The notes under the pieces are model-generated. The model did no database searches. It was not told the origin of the DNA and worked only from the letters and a program-made list of their open reading frames with translations. A stretch of 64,000 nucleotides of DNA from Bacteroides stercoris ATCC 43183 (lineage in GTDB: Bacteria > Bacteroidota > Bacteroidia > Bacteroidales > Bacteroidaceae): positions 558,001-622,000 of the forward strand of contig NZ_CP102262.1 of assembly GCF_025147325.1 (NCBI RefSeq). Reading direction: 5' to 3'. The position numbers and the translations under genes are program-made. Each line of letters begins with the position of its first letter. The stretch's first letter is position 1. Positions 25,301 through 34,829 of the stretch are shown one piece after another.

Positions 25301-27738
25301 TATACGGAATTGGTAGGCAGGTTGCCCATGCTTGGCGTGGGGTTGGTGTATCGGTAAGTACACGTTTCACCATTCACCGTATAAGTCACCTCATCCCCAG
25401 CATAGTACACGTACTTCGGATTATATGTGCCACGGAACACCCCGATATGTGAGGTGTCCCCACTATCAGAAAGCAAACGGACGTTGTGCAATGTTAATTG
25501 GCGTTTTGCCGTTACGTTCCAATCAATAGAACTTGAAGAATCACCGATACGGAACTTGTTGCCGTCCAAATCCAAATAGCACTCCTTATCGCTTGTTATA
25601 ATCTTACCCGTAGTGATAGTGTTTCCGTTGATACGGGTAAATCCGTAGGTAGTGGTAAAGTCCCTGAAATCATCATCCGAATGCACCGACCCCAATATAC
25701 CCACTTGGAAATAATAGTTGTTCGGGTCTTCGGTTGGTTCAACCTTTAGTTGTTCCTGTGTCACATACCAAATGCCATCCGTGCTTTTCTTGGAGCACTT
25801 GGCAAACACATAGTACCCCTTTGGGCTTGATAGAGTGAATGAGCCAGCCGCCATGTTCCAATGCTTGATTATCTCATCATCAATAGTCAAGTGAGCCAAT
25901 ACCCCGGCAGAAGCATCAAAACGATTGGATATTCCGTTTACGTTGGCTTGCAGTATCACATCTATCAAAACAAATTGTTGGCTCTTAGACCCCACCGTAA
26001 GCATATTGGTGTCAATGGAATTGGGCTTGATGTTTTCGGGGTCAAAATAACCGTCCGTATCATACACCATTGTACGCAGTTCCTCTGTTGTACGCCATCC
26101 CCTCCGTGCCTTAGTCAAGTCCCGAAGCCGATTGTTTTCTATGATTGTTTCGTGCCGTCCCACATCCACAACCGTTTGAGTGATTGGGGAAATGGCTGTA
26201 ATGTCCGAAAGGGTCAGTGTATAGTCATGCTCCACAAGCAGGTTCTTTGTCACCTTTTGGATGCGGATATTCTTCTCAATACCGAAACGCTCATCTTTCA
26301 CGGGTACATAGTTACCCACATGAAAGACGGTTGTTTCGCTATCGCTTGGCAAAGCGTTCAGAAAGTAGGAGCGTTCAAAGGTAAGCTGATATTGCGCCCG
26401 TGCCTGTGTGCGTGGCTTGAACTCGTTATATCCGGCATACCATAAATCTTCCTCTGCATCATCTTCATAAGATTTAGGCAGGTGAATATCCGTAATCTTA
26501 TACGTGTCACCCTCCGTTATTCGGTAAGCCTCGCTTTCAGTGGTAGGAATAGTTAGCCCCCTGTTGTCCGTAAATGGAATGAGCGTAAACCTTTTTGTTG
26601 CATGGTCGTATCCTCCCTTTTGCGCCAATTCAAATTGTTGTCCGGCTAATTTACCCGAAATGAAAGTAATCTTTGCCGATACCTCGTTAATCAGATACTT
26701 TGTACCTTTATCGTCTTTCTCGTTCAGGTCAAAGTCCATTGTATCATCAATGAAGCTGTTTATATCATCAGCCACCAAAGCAGTAACCGTACCCGTCCGT
26801 TTCGGGAAAATATTATCATACGTCACAGCATCCTCATCACTACCCAGTGCATCCCTCAAATCGCCATCCTCCAAATAACGCTTGTTATCATCGGATATGC
26901 CTATATATTCGCTCTGAGGCGGTACTATTGTACCGTCCCATAGTTTGTGTTCCTTTTTGTTCAAACGCACTGGAAACGGAAGCTGTAGGCGTTCTGAATA
27001 GTCCCTGTAATCACTCCGAATGTTGGTCGTGCCACCCTCCACCCAAAGTCTTGTGATAATGGTCTTATCATCTACCTTTTGCTCTTTGAGCTTGTACAAG
27101 CCGTTGCCTTTGCCCCACTCAAAGAAAGCGTTGCCACCCGGGGGCGCAACTTTTGCACCGAACTTTCCTATGTGGATGGTACGCACTCCGTCCTTTTGGG
27201 TAATGAGAAACTCCAAATCAAATTCACGGTCACTGCAAAGCATTTGCAAAACCTGTAGGCAATTGTTACGGGCAAAGGAAATGGTACGGGGTTCTGTGTC
27301 CGGGCAATTAGCTTCATCGAAAGCCCATAAGCCCGGATAGTCACGGCTCACGTTGTAGATAAGCACCTTTACAAAGTCCCGGATATTATAAGTGAGGTCA
27401 AACGTGCTTTTGCTGGATTTCCCGTTTGCATCGGTGTTTCGGTACAGGCTTTTCATCAGCTCGTACATCACTCCGTAGAAAGTGGCATCATGCACATAAT
27501 GGTTGTCCGAAAGCATTTCACGGTTCACCTTAGTACGGATGGTGTATTCTTCACCCTCCACTATGATTTTATCTCCCTTGCCTAAATTAAGCAACTCAGA
27601 GGAAACAATGGAAAGCTGTACGTTATCATCCCCCATTAAGGAACTGTTTTGAGCGGCTGATTTCAGCGTACAAAACGGCTCTTTGGAAAACAAGCGTACC
27701 TTTTCACCGTTGCGCCTGATTATTTCAAGAGTTCCCAT
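22333..27738 (-). CDS. Tail-tip / fibre protein with collagen-like and LamG-like regions
   Basis: A 1801-residue protein. Residues 1 to about 560 resemble the baseplate hub (tail-associated Tal / gp44-like fold) that starts many tail-tip proteins. From about 810 to 1000 and again about 1300-1480 there are Gly-X-Y runs (GDKGEDGKPGDKGEKGD and others), typical of phage fibre stalks. Between them, at about 1120-1280, lies a LamG/concanavalin-like domain (LCFWMKSDQNQVKWMLNG). The C-terminus has hydrophobic beta repeats suggestive of a trimeric tip. It overlaps the upstream gene by 19 bases and probably forms the distal tail and host contact. Confidence 0.85.
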   Translation of the reverse strand: MGTLEIIRRNGEKVRLFSKEPFCTLKSAAQNSSLMGDDNVQLSIVSSELLNLGKGDKIIVEGEEYTIRTKVNREMLSDNHYVHDATFYGVMYELMKSLYRNTDANGKSSKSTFDLTYNIRDFVKVLIYNVSRDYPGLWAFDEANCPDTEPRTISFARNNCLQVLQMLCSDREFDLEFLITQKDGVRTIHIGKFGAKVAPPGGNAFFEWGKGNGLYKLKEQKVDDKTIITRLWVEGGTTNIRSDYRDYSERLQLPFPVRLNKKEHKLWDGTIVPPQSEYIGISDDNKRYLEDGDLRDALGSDEDAVTYDNIFPKRTGTVTALVADDINSFIDDTMDFDLNEKDDKGTKYLINEVSAKITFISGKLAGQQFELAQKGGYDHATKRFTLIPFTDNRGLTIPTTESEAYRITEGDTYKITDIHLPKSYEDDAEEDLWYAGYNEFKPRTQARAQYQLTFERSYFLNALPSDSETTVFHVGNYVPVKDERFGIEKNIRIQKVTKNLLVEHDYTLTLSDITAISPITQTVVDVGRHETIIENNRLRDLTKARRGWRTTEELRTMVYDTDGYFDPENIKPNSIDTNMLTVGSKSQQFVLIDVILQANVNGISNRFDASAGVLAHLTIDDEIIKHWNMAAGSFTLSSPKGYYVFAKCSKKSTDGIWYVTQEQLKVEPTEDPNNYYFQVGILGSVHSDDDFRDFTTTYGFTRINGNTITTGKIITSDKECYLDLDGNKFRIGDSSSSIDWNVTAKRQLTLHNVRLLSDSGDTSHIGVFRGTYNPKYVYYAGDEVTYTVNGETCTYRYTNPTPSMGNLPTNSVYWSVVAKGSTGDKGESGLSVFYTYNDSETKPATPTGDGSTGGWHRTSSENVVWMSIKNAKTDTEGAWGIPFRVRGADGTSINIKGSKDNVSQLPTVGNSEGDAYLIGGNLYIWDGTNWKDVGAIKGEDGKSSYLHKKYSDDGGKTFTAGNGETPGRWLGLYVDMIPTDSDKPSAYKWSDTKGQDGTPGLPGEDGRTPYFHIKYSDNGGMSFTANNGEEPGDYIGQYTDYVQKDSDNPMDYTWALIKGESGTGGTDAGAGEYYEYRYAKNGSTLVPPDLDVNSSNPTGWSTEMPKVGALEYIWCTMAKKSGLADRTKFHLPIEANDTSSIADISGNGYNGVLGGGTVVKDGTRYALNLSGGMESRIPYDLPFGESFTLCFWMKSDQNQVKWMLNGYNGRHYVEKSIAITPNMWFHLAFRFNDRTVTVFKNGEQLHSGSVNIMAVGFAIYDDDVFGSAVYFDDIRLLMGALPVNDIASVMNGKADLMIQKWSTPIRVNPYDGEDGKPGVSVTLADVEYAQSTSNSVAPTTGWQTTAPTWINGRYIWSRTKVSYSDNTTTYTKAVCITGGKGSTGDSGVGVSSIIEQYYLSSSATSLLNGSWSTTRPTWKDKWYIWTRSVITYTNGTSDTTAAICVTGSKGDKGEDGKPGDKGEKGDSPVLVYRGIYDSSKTYYGNSKRLDAVKYNNQYYIVRIDAGTFSNVTPTTTSKWNTFGAQFETIATNLLLAEGANIGDWFIKGGKIVSTMGNGNRVELDASMARIYIESSSGGGDYALVDFGAKMTIDANRGIFETRAKNAPNYSNAVSYMSPTGIFSNMAGTDGMPASSGYTHRGAIVGLGFANVPARTWAINAVDTIVAGVYGRASNSGTAPAFGGFFYDLFAGGLIFGRKCITGTSNNTWYLNREDTVVIGYTSAASVVYLPASPKEGQVIFVKQWWRGYMRFRPRSGYLIYDDTSVNDYYDFGEGQGGMFVYTVGYVDGVKKQAWLVSRWKY

Positions 27739-28904
27739 ATCACAATAGCATTGGTTTCAAATTTTTCAATGTCTTCAATCACGCCCGAAACGATTATCTC
27801 GTATTCACCGGGTGTAACGTAAGTGTGTTCTATCGTTTGTTCGCTGCCGGACACATCGTAAGTGTGCGTGCCGTCCCCCCAATAGATATTAAGCAGCTTG
27901 GACGAAGTGACGGTAATCGTAGCCTTGCCGTTTGCAGTTCCACCTATATATCTAAGCACCTTTTTCACAGGTTCATCTTCCACCAGCTTTAAACGGAATG
28001 TACCCACCATCAAATCGTTGCTATATTGTCCCCAGCTCTTTTCCGGGTCTGCCTCATCCAGCAATTCCACTTCATATACCAAAGGCTTTGTCTTTCCGTC
28101 ATAGTCCACACGCAAACGGTGGTTCCCCTCCGCATCGAATTGGGAAAAGAAAAGGTTTACCCATTCCACATAGGCGGCACGTCCCGAAGCCTCAATAAAG
28201 CAATCCAGTGTAATGTTGCGTTCCTTGTAGCGTGGTCGCTTCTTATCCCTTACAATACCGTGGTAATTGTCCCAGTTCACTTGCAAGGCTTCTTTGCGCT
28301 CCAACCGTCCAACCAATCCGGCACTTTTGGAAACGAATACCCCAAACTCCTTGAAGTTCTTTCCGTCTATGAAATATTCCACATCCGTATCTTTCTGCAA
28401 CTCGAATATTTCACGGGGTTCTTTCGCCACGTCAAACAGTTTCACTTCGTCCAGCAAGGCTTTCGTCCCAAAAAGTGATTGGTCGTTGATGGAAAGCCCC
28501 GTTGGTGTCTTTGGTAATATTTCACTGAATATCCGGGTCGTGTTCTCATAGACGGTAAACATATTGCCGGACTTAACGAAAGCAAAGAAAATCCAGCCAT
28601 CGGGCATTACATCAAGCCATTGCTCTTTATAATTGTCTATACCGGGCATATTCAGCACCCAGCCTAACTTTTGAGAAACAGGCAGCACCCAAAAACAAAG
28701 TGTAAAATTACCGCTAAAGGGTATGGAACGAGCTGTTTCGCATTCGCCCGTACCATTCAAAGCAAGTGATTTACCCACTTTAGATTTCTTAGAAAAATCC
28801 GCACCATCCGATAAGGTGGCATCGTTGCGGTACTGTGAAAAGTCGTAAGCTATACTACCGTCCGGGTCATCGAAAGGCAGGTGTAAAATCATGTTCTTAT
28901 CCAT
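27720..28904 (-). CDS. Distal tail protein with N-terminal LamG-like domain
   Basis: A 394-residue protein. Residues 1-160 form a LamG-like sandwich (LHLPFDDPDGSIAYDFSQYRN and LCFWVLPVSQKLGWVLN) similar in pattern to the LamG region of the next protein. Residues about 175-310 look like a Dit-type distal tail domain (FKEFGVFVSKSAGLV, then a curve of basic beta strands). The end resembles an Ig/PKD-like module (NIYWGDGTHTYDVSGSEQTIEHTYVTPGEYEI). Such modules bind sugars and would help adsorption. It lies between the tape measure side and the tail-tip gene, the usual position for Dit. Confidence 0.75.
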   Translation of the reverse strand: MDKNMILHLPFDDPDGSIAYDFSQYRNDATLSDGADFSKKSKVGKSLALNGTGECETARSIPFSGNFTLCFWVLPVSQKLGWVLNMPGIDNYKEQWLDVMPDGWIFFAFVKSGNMFTVYENTTRIFSEILPKTPTGLSINDQSLFGTKALLDEVKLFDVAKEPREIFELQKDTDVEYFIDGKNFKEFGVFVSKSAGLVGRLERKEALQVNWDNYHGIVRDKKRPRYKERNITLDCFIEASGRAAYVEWVNLFFSQFDAEGNHRLRVDYDGKTKPLVYEVELLDEADPEKSWGQYSNDLMVGTFRLKLVEDEPVKKVLRYIGGTANGKATITVTSSKLLNIYWGDGTHTYDVSGSEQTIEHTYVTPGEYEIIVSGVIEDIEKFETNAIVIWELLK

Positions 28905-28905
28905 A

Positions 28906-29415
28906 TCAGTAAGTATTTTTATTCATTTGTCTAACTTCTATCCCCACGCCCTCTATATCCGCTTTGGCATTGCCATACAGATTCACAAGCACCTTTGCAT
29001 CCGTTCCGGCTACCGCCACATACAGATACGAGTTATCGAAAGCGTCTATGGTAACAATCGCATTGTCCGACACGTTTACGGCACTATGGGAATCATGCCG
29101 TGCATATACCCGTGAAACAGAATAGCCGTCATACTCCAACATAGCTTTGCAGTCACCATTCAGCACCACATCGGGTAAATTCACCTTATCCGTAACCTCA
29201 TCATCCACAAACACCCCGTAAACCTCGCATTTGCCTTTGAAGTGTTCCCGTATAAAGTCAAGCGTGGGGTAATTCTCCGATATACAGAAATCTATGCCCT
29301 TAATGTAAAGCTGTATCAGTTGCTCATAGTCAAGCCCCGTTCTTAGCTTCATTTGCCACATCCGGCAAAGCCCCTTTGCCTTGCCATCCTCTTTAAGTTG
29401 TTGTACCAGTTCCAT
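28906..29415 (-). CDS. Tail protein of unknown function, between tape measure and distal tail genes
   Basis: A 169-residue protein. The first third is helical with a short Cys/Met-rich patch (GLCRMWQMKL); the last third is a regular beta region (VNVSDNAIVTIDAFDNSYLYVAVAG) that looks like a stacked beta helix. It lies 2 bases after the tape measure gene and 1 base before the distal tail gene. I do not recognise the family; position makes it a tail component or a tail assembly factor. Confidence 0.75.
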   Translation of the reverse strand: MELVQQLKEDGKAKGLCRMWQMKLRTGLDYEQLIQLYIKGIDFCISENYPTLDFIREHFKGKCEVYGVFVDDEVTDKVNLPDVVLNGDCKAMLEYDGYSVSRVYARHDSHSAVNVSDNAIVTIDAFDNSYLYVAVAGTDAKVLVNLYGNAKADIEGVGIEVRQMNKNTY

Positions 29416-29417
29416 AA

Positions 29418-32400
29418 CTATGCTATTCCTTGTGATAAAAGTGAACTATCTTTATTTTCAATGCGCTTCAAAGTAGTTTTAATCTCCGTCAGCTCTGATG
29501 CACTCAACTTCGTGTTGGCGGCTATTTCGGCTTGGTAAACAAGTGCCTGCCTCATAATAGAGGTTTGGTCGCTTTGGTTTATGACAAAGGCATTCAACCG
29601 CCCGGCTATCACACCGCCCGTTTCCTCATTCATGGAAGTAACCGCACCCGTAAGGGGGTCTTGCTGTACGGTTTCTTCCTCCACATCCTTAATCCAATCA
29701 CCAATACCCTCCAATGCGGAATTGAACAAATCCCCGGCAGCGTTCACCATCCTTTCAAATTCTCGCTTCTCTACATCGGTCAGTTTCCCGTCTTTCATGG
29801 ATTCTCCCAAATAGAGAACGGCATCATTGATTCCCTTTGCCAAAAACTCACGTTTCAACGCTTCCACAACCGCTTTTTTAAGGACTTCTTTTGTCTTTTC
29901 GCCCAATGCTTCCGCTGCATCCTCACCTTTGCAATAAGCATCTACCAACGCATCGGCAAATTCATCAATGGCGGTTTTTACATCCGTTCCGGCAAGCGTT
30001 TCCATCATTGACCTATCCAAATCCTCTATCTGTTGGGTAATGGATTCTATTTGCTCGTTCCACTGTTGGATTTTTCCGTTATCGGTTTTCTTCTTATCCT
30101 TTTCAGCTTGAATTTGCTTTCTTAAATCCTCTTGTTGCTGTTTGAGGTTCTTTTTCTGAGCCTCATAGATAGAAAACATATCTCCGTTTTCTTCCGCATT
30201 CTTCAACTGTTTGTTGAGTTCCTTAATCTCCTTGTTGAGTTGAGCGTAACGGGCAAAATCCCAATTCTTCTTTGCTACGTTGGCTTCTTGTTCCAAAGCC
30301 CGTATTTGGTCGTTAATCAGTTGGATATTCTTTTCGTAGGCTTCACGTTGGCTATCATTGAACACCCAATAAGTATTATTGTAGGCTCGTTCCAAACGGC
30401 TGTAGGATTGTTCCAGCGCATCTATTTCCTTTTGCAGATTTTGAATTTTCTTCTCATACTTGGAATCATGCAATTTGGCAAATATGCCCACTACAGAAGT
30501 AACGGCACTTACCATACCCGTAACGCCTCCCAATATGTCACCGCTCATCATTTTACCTACAGAGGCGGCGGCATTGCCCAACTGCCCGAACAACTCCATT
30601 GCAGTGCCTAAGCCGTTTGCCAAATCATCCTGTCCCAAATCAGAAAACATGGATGCAATGGCATTGCCGCACGTGGTAGCCGTATCGGTAATCGTTTCAA
30701 TGGACTTGGTTACGCCTTTGGCGGCTTTCTTCATGTCAGCCTCTGCCTTTTTCACATCCTCATCCGTACCCTTTCCGGCAGCAACATTCGCTTTGGCTTC
30801 TGCCAGCTTCTTTTTGGCTTCAATGTAATCATCATAGAACGTGCCTAAAGCCTTAAAGGGATTCTTTGAAATAAGCGTTTCCTTTGCTTGATTCAAACTA
30901 TCAATCAAAGCACGGTAATCTACGGGATTCAGTTTCAAATCCGCATCTTTTAGCTTTGTTTCAATATCAGCCACCAACTTATCTATTTCAGCTACAGAAA
31001 GGCTATCCAAATCGCCAAATAACTTCTTCCAACTATCCGATTGCTTTAACATATTGGCGGTAAGGGTGCTTAACGCTTCTGCCTCCGACTTGTTTACTTG
31101 GTTAATCCGTTCTTGGTCGCCCGTCTTTTGAGCGGCAGCACGCAGCAAGGCGTATTCCTTTTGGATGTCATTTCTTTGTTCCTCAAAGGTTCTGTAAGAG
31201 GAAAGTATCTTTTGCTGTACTTCTTCCTGTAACTTTTCATCTTCTTCTGAAACAAACAAAGTGGCTTCCGCTTTTTCGTCAGCACCCACAAGCCCGGAAC
31301 TTCCATTAGCCAGCTTCTCTTTTGCATCGGCTATGGCTTCCAACTTCTCGGCAAGTGTTTGGGCTTGCTGAATGGTCTTAGATACAGATTCCTTGAAAGA
31401 ATCCATAGCGGACTTTGCCCCCGTGATTTCATTGTATTGCATATTAAGGGAAATAAGTTGGTTACTTTCTCCCTCTGTGAGTGTTCCGGCTTGTTGTTTA
31501 TCCTTTAGAGCCTTGATTTCATTTTCCACATATTCCTTGTATGATTTACCGCCTTTTAAAAGCGTGGCAAATTGGGTATTGGCTACATCTTCGCCCATGT
31601 TACGCACCCAACGGAAATACAAGGCATATTGCTGTTTCTTGTACTCTATTTCACCGTCAAAGAGTTTGTTTTGGGCTTTGTCATATTTCTTGTTTTCAAG
31701 TGTTCGCCTTTCATCGAAGCCGTCCTTTTCAGACTTAGATAAGCCACCTTTTCCGGCATCCTTACGAGCTTTAGCCAAAGCCTTTTCCTCTTTGTCTATA
31801 TTATCCAATGCCTCCTTGTGTTGGAGCGAAAGGGTGCGCTTGCGTTTTTCGTAGCCCTCTTCCAAGACTGCAATACGGTCAGCCTCCAATTTGCGGTCAG
31901 CTTCAAGTTGCCTTTCACGTAGTTGCTTGGCGGCACTATCCGCTTTATCCCCCGTGGTATGCTTGGGTAAACGGGCTTCCAACTTCTTTATTTGCGTATC
32001 ATAACTCTTATAGTCAGAACTACCGATAATGGCAGCTTCACGCAATTCTTTAAGCTGCTTGATACGGTCTGATATTCCCTTTTCCGTGTTAAGGTTTGTA
32101 GTCTTGGTGTTTACGGCACCATTCAATTTATCCAACAAGTCTTTCAACTCTTTCAGTTGGGTATTATCGGCTTCCACCTTTACCTTTTTGGCATTGAGGG
32201 TATCAATACTTTTCTGAGTTTCACCTATTTTCTTATCCAGCTCGTTAAACGACATAGCCACATAGTCGGTACTCTCTGTTACAGAAGTCGTATCTTTCGG
32301 AGCAATGAACGCTTCTAATTCCTTATTTACCTTGCCTATGGTTTCATCTGCCCTTTTTGCTGATTGTACAATACTTTCAAGATATGTTTTTATGTTACCT

Positions 32401-34829
32401 TTGAAAGCATCCATTTCTTTATCAGTCGCACTTGTGCTTTGCTTGACTTGTGAAACAATGCTGTTTAATGAGTTATTGAACGCATCGGTATAGGCTTGAC
32501 CTGTTAGCCCTTTCAATTGGTTTGCGGATTCTACCGCCATAGATTCTACCGCATCCCATACAGCCCCCGAAGCTCCACGAATAGAACTTGAAGCCACATC
32601 AACAACCTTATTCATAATAACGGTTACACCCTCCGGGGTGGTTTCCATAACTTTTTGAATTTCTTTGTAGGTTGCATCTTCGGCATTCTCTTTCAGCTTA
32701 TCAAGTGCATCCGTTTGGCTTTGTACCAGTTCTTGCATAGCTTGTTCGGTATATTTAGCCTTGATTTTTTCGGCTGTAGTTTGCTGAATGGCTGTAGTCA
32801 ATTCCTCATATTTAAGACGCTGTAAATCAAGTGTAGCGTTTTCATCAAGCAATGTCTTATTATATTGTTTACATACGGCATTGATTTTTTCAATCGTATT
32901 TTTATGTGTTTGAGTTCCTTTCTCCGTATTTTGCAATACGGCAAAAAGTAAATTCAAATCGTCAATCTCTTTTTTCGTGGTATCTTGAAATTCACCCGTT
33001 GCCGTGGTCGCTTCTTTTTGTTTGCCCGTAAAAAGAGTAATTACACTGACTAATGCACCTATCAATCCCATTACCCAGCCGATAGGATTGCTCATCATGG
33101 AAGCCCAAAGAGCTTTCACCGCTACCGTTGCTTTTGTCGTGATTGCAGTCAGTACGGAAGTTACAGCCCCTTGTGTTGTCTTTGCCGTAGTATCTGCCAC
33201 GGAAGCGGCTGTGGATTGCTTGGTGGCTGTAGCTTCAAGTAGTTTTTTCTTTGCGTAAAAATCGGATTGGGTGGCTAAAGCCGTCTTTCGTGCGATAGCT
33301 GCGTTATCCTCCGCTGCCTCCATCTTCTTAGTGGCAATGGCTATCTTTTCAGCGTTCCCAGTCTGTTGTGCCCTGTACACTTCCAAATAGGCACGTTCTA
33401 CAGCCGCCTTTGCCGCCAGTGCATCAGCCCGTGCCGATTCCATCTTTACGGCTGCTGCCTTGACATCGGTACGCATGGCATTTAAGGTAGCCGCACTGTT
33501 TTGTGTCTTAACGGCAACCTCATTTTCCAAAGCGGCACGATACACGGCACTTTTAGCCGACAAGTCTAACTTGCTTAGAGCTTGCTTTTGTTCAACGGTA
33601 AGAACACTCAGAGCCACCGCCTCATAATTGGCAGAAGAAGCCGTTAGATTCAAATTGGAAAGGTATTCTGCTTGTTGGATGGTAAGCATTTGTTGAATGG
33701 TGGCAATGCGTAACTGCTTTACCATGTTGGCGTGTTCCTCTACCGTCAGTTGCGCTTGCAATGCTGCGACATGGCTGTTTTGGGCTGCAACCATCGCTTT
33801 TGTCTGAGCTACCATCTGCCCAGTAGCAACGGCTTCCAACTTCATTAAGGAAATCTTAGCCTGCCTTGCCGTGTTATCCAAAAGAGCAACGCCCGTATAT
33901 CCCTTTGTGGCTAATGTATTCAGTACAATAGCGGCTTTCACGCTTCCATAGCCTATAGCAACGGCTTTCAAAATACGCAAAATATCATCCAAATGCTCTG
34001 CCATATAGGTAGCACTTTCAATAGCTCCGGCAAAAACATCTTGGTTATCCGCACCCAACTTGTTTAACGATTGTTCCCACGCATCACCCATGTTGGAAAT
34101 CATACCCGTTAGGGACTTGCTTTGTTCTTGCATGAGGTTGTAGTAAGTCCCGGCTTTACCCGTCATGTTTTGGAAAGCCTTTTCTACTTCCGCAAAGCCA
34201 ACCTTACCCTCCGTTACAAGGTTGGAAACTTCATCTTTGGTTACGCCAAGCACTTTAGCCAGTTCCTCATAGATGGGAATACCACGCCCGGCAAACTGCC
34301 TAATATCCACGGTAAATGCCCTGCCTTGTGTCCGTAGCGTTCCATAGAGGTAGGCAATATCCTGTAGTGGCGCACCCACGCCCGAAGCCACGTTACCAAG
34401 CATTACCAGCTCATCCACCACATTATCCACGGTTGAGCCGTAAGCAAGCATCTGTTTGGCACTACTCGCAATGCCCGAAAGGTCAAACGGAGTTTTGGCG
34501 GCTGTATCAATAAGCCTATCCATCAAGCCCTTTGCTTGCGTACCACTTTTGAGCATGGTTGTAAAGGCAATTTCCAACTGTTGAAACTGCCCACGTGTTT
34601 GCACGATACTTTGAAGCAAAGTCCCCATACCCTGCCCAACGAGGTAGGAAACAATGTATTTCGCCCCATTTTGCGCAAAGCTCTGAATGGAGTTATCCAT
34701 CACAGACGATTCCGATACGGCTGTGGATGAAACCTGTTTGATACTCCTTTCCATCGCTTGTGCCGACACGTTGAAATCATTTATATCAAGGGTGGCTTTG
34801 AACGCCAACGCTCCGTTTATATTATCCAT
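29418..34829 (-). CDS. Tail tape measure protein
   Basis: A 1803-residue protein that sets the tail length and helps DNA ejection. The N-terminal 250 residues match the tape-measure N-terminal domain pattern (a region with FTTMLKSGTQAKGLMDRL and DLSGIASSAKQMLAYG). A hydrophobic segment (about 575-600, MSNPIGWVMGLIGALVSVITLF) is typical of the membrane-active part. Long coiled-coil and Ala/Lys/Glu-rich stretches fill the rest. By the usual 1.5 angstrom per residue rule, this suggests a tail of roughly 250 nm. Its start overlaps the stop of the frameshifted chaperone (TAATG). Confidence 0.95.
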   Translation of the reverse strand: MDNINGALAFKATLDINDFNVSAQAMERSIKQVSSTAVSESSVMDNSIQSFAQNGAKYIVSYLVGQGMGTLLQSIVQTRGQFQQLEIAFTTMLKSGTQAKGLMDRLIDTAAKTPFDLSGIASSAKQMLAYGSTVDNVVDELVMLGNVASGVGAPLQDIAYLYGTLRTQGRAFTVDIRQFAGRGIPIYEELAKVLGVTKDEVSNLVTEGKVGFAEVEKAFQNMTGKAGTYYNLMQEQSKSLTGMISNMGDAWEQSLNKLGADNQDVFAGAIESATYMAEHLDDILRILKAVAIGYGSVKAAIVLNTLATKGYTGVALLDNTARQAKISLMKLEAVATGQMVAQTKAMVAAQNSHVAALQAQLTVEEHANMVKQLRIATIQQMLTIQQAEYLSNLNLTASSANYEAVALSVLTVEQKQALSKLDLSAKSAVYRAALENEVAVKTQNSAATLNAMRTDVKAAAVKMESARADALAAKAAVERAYLEVYRAQQTGNAEKIAIATKKMEAAEDNAAIARKTALATQSDFYAKKKLLEATATKQSTAASVADTTAKTTQGAVTSVLTAITTKATVAVKALWASMMSNPIGWVMGLIGALVSVITLFTGKQKEATTATGEFQDTTKKEIDDLNLLFAVLQNTEKGTQTHKNTIEKINAVCKQYNKTLLDENATLDLQRLKYEELTTAIQQTTAEKIKAKYTEQAMQELVQSQTDALDKLKENAEDATYKEIQKVMETTPEGVTVIMNKVVDVASSSIRGASGAVWDAVESMAVESANQLKGLTGQAYTDAFNNSLNSIVSQVKQSTSATDKEMDAFKGNIKTYLESIVQSAKRADETIGKVNKELEAFIAPKDTTSVTESTDYVAMSFNELDKKIGETQKSIDTLNAKKVKVEADNTQLKELKDLLDKLNGAVNTKTTNLNTEKGISDRIKQLKELREAAIIGSSDYKSYDTQIKKLEARLPKHTTGDKADSAAKQLRERQLEADRKLEADRIAVLEEGYEKRKRTLSLQHKEALDNIDKEEKALAKARKDAGKGGLSKSEKDGFDERRTLENKKYDKAQNKLFDGEIEYKKQQYALYFRWVRNMGEDVANTQFATLLKGGKSYKEYVENEIKALKDKQQAGTLTEGESNQLISLNMQYNEITGAKSAMDSFKESVSKTIQQAQTLAEKLEAIADAKEKLANGSSGLVGADEKAEATLFVSEEDEKLQEEVQQKILSSYRTFEEQRNDIQKEYALLRAAAQKTGDQERINQVNKSEAEALSTLTANMLKQSDSWKKLFGDLDSLSVAEIDKLVADIETKLKDADLKLNPVDYRALIDSLNQAKETLISKNPFKALGTFYDDYIEAKKKLAEAKANVAAGKGTDEDVKKAEADMKKAAKGVTKSIETITDTATTCGNAIASMFSDLGQDDLANGLGTAMELFGQLGNAAASVGKMMSGDILGGVTGMVSAVTSVVGIFAKLHDSKYEKKIQNLQKEIDALEQSYSRLERAYNNTYWVFNDSQREAYEKNIQLINDQIRALEQEANVAKKNWDFARYAQLNKEIKELNKQLKNAEENGDMFSIYEAQKKNLKQQQEDLRKQIQAEKDKKKTDNGKIQQWNEQIESITQQIEDLDRSMMETLAGTDVKTAIDEFADALVDAYCKGEDAAEALGEKTKEVLKKAVVEALKREFLAKGINDAVLYLGESMKDGKLTDVEKREFERMVNAAGDLFNSALEGIGDWIKDVEEETVQQDPLTGAVTSMNEETGGVIAGRLNAFVINQSDQTSIMRQALVYQAEIAANTKLSASELTEIKTTLKRIENKDSSLLSQGIA

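Noticed and set aside
29532..32029. Plus-strand frames within the tape measure gene (for example 29532-30011 and 31372-31854)
   Set aside because: They run opposite to a long clear gene and lack promoters and protein-like composition.
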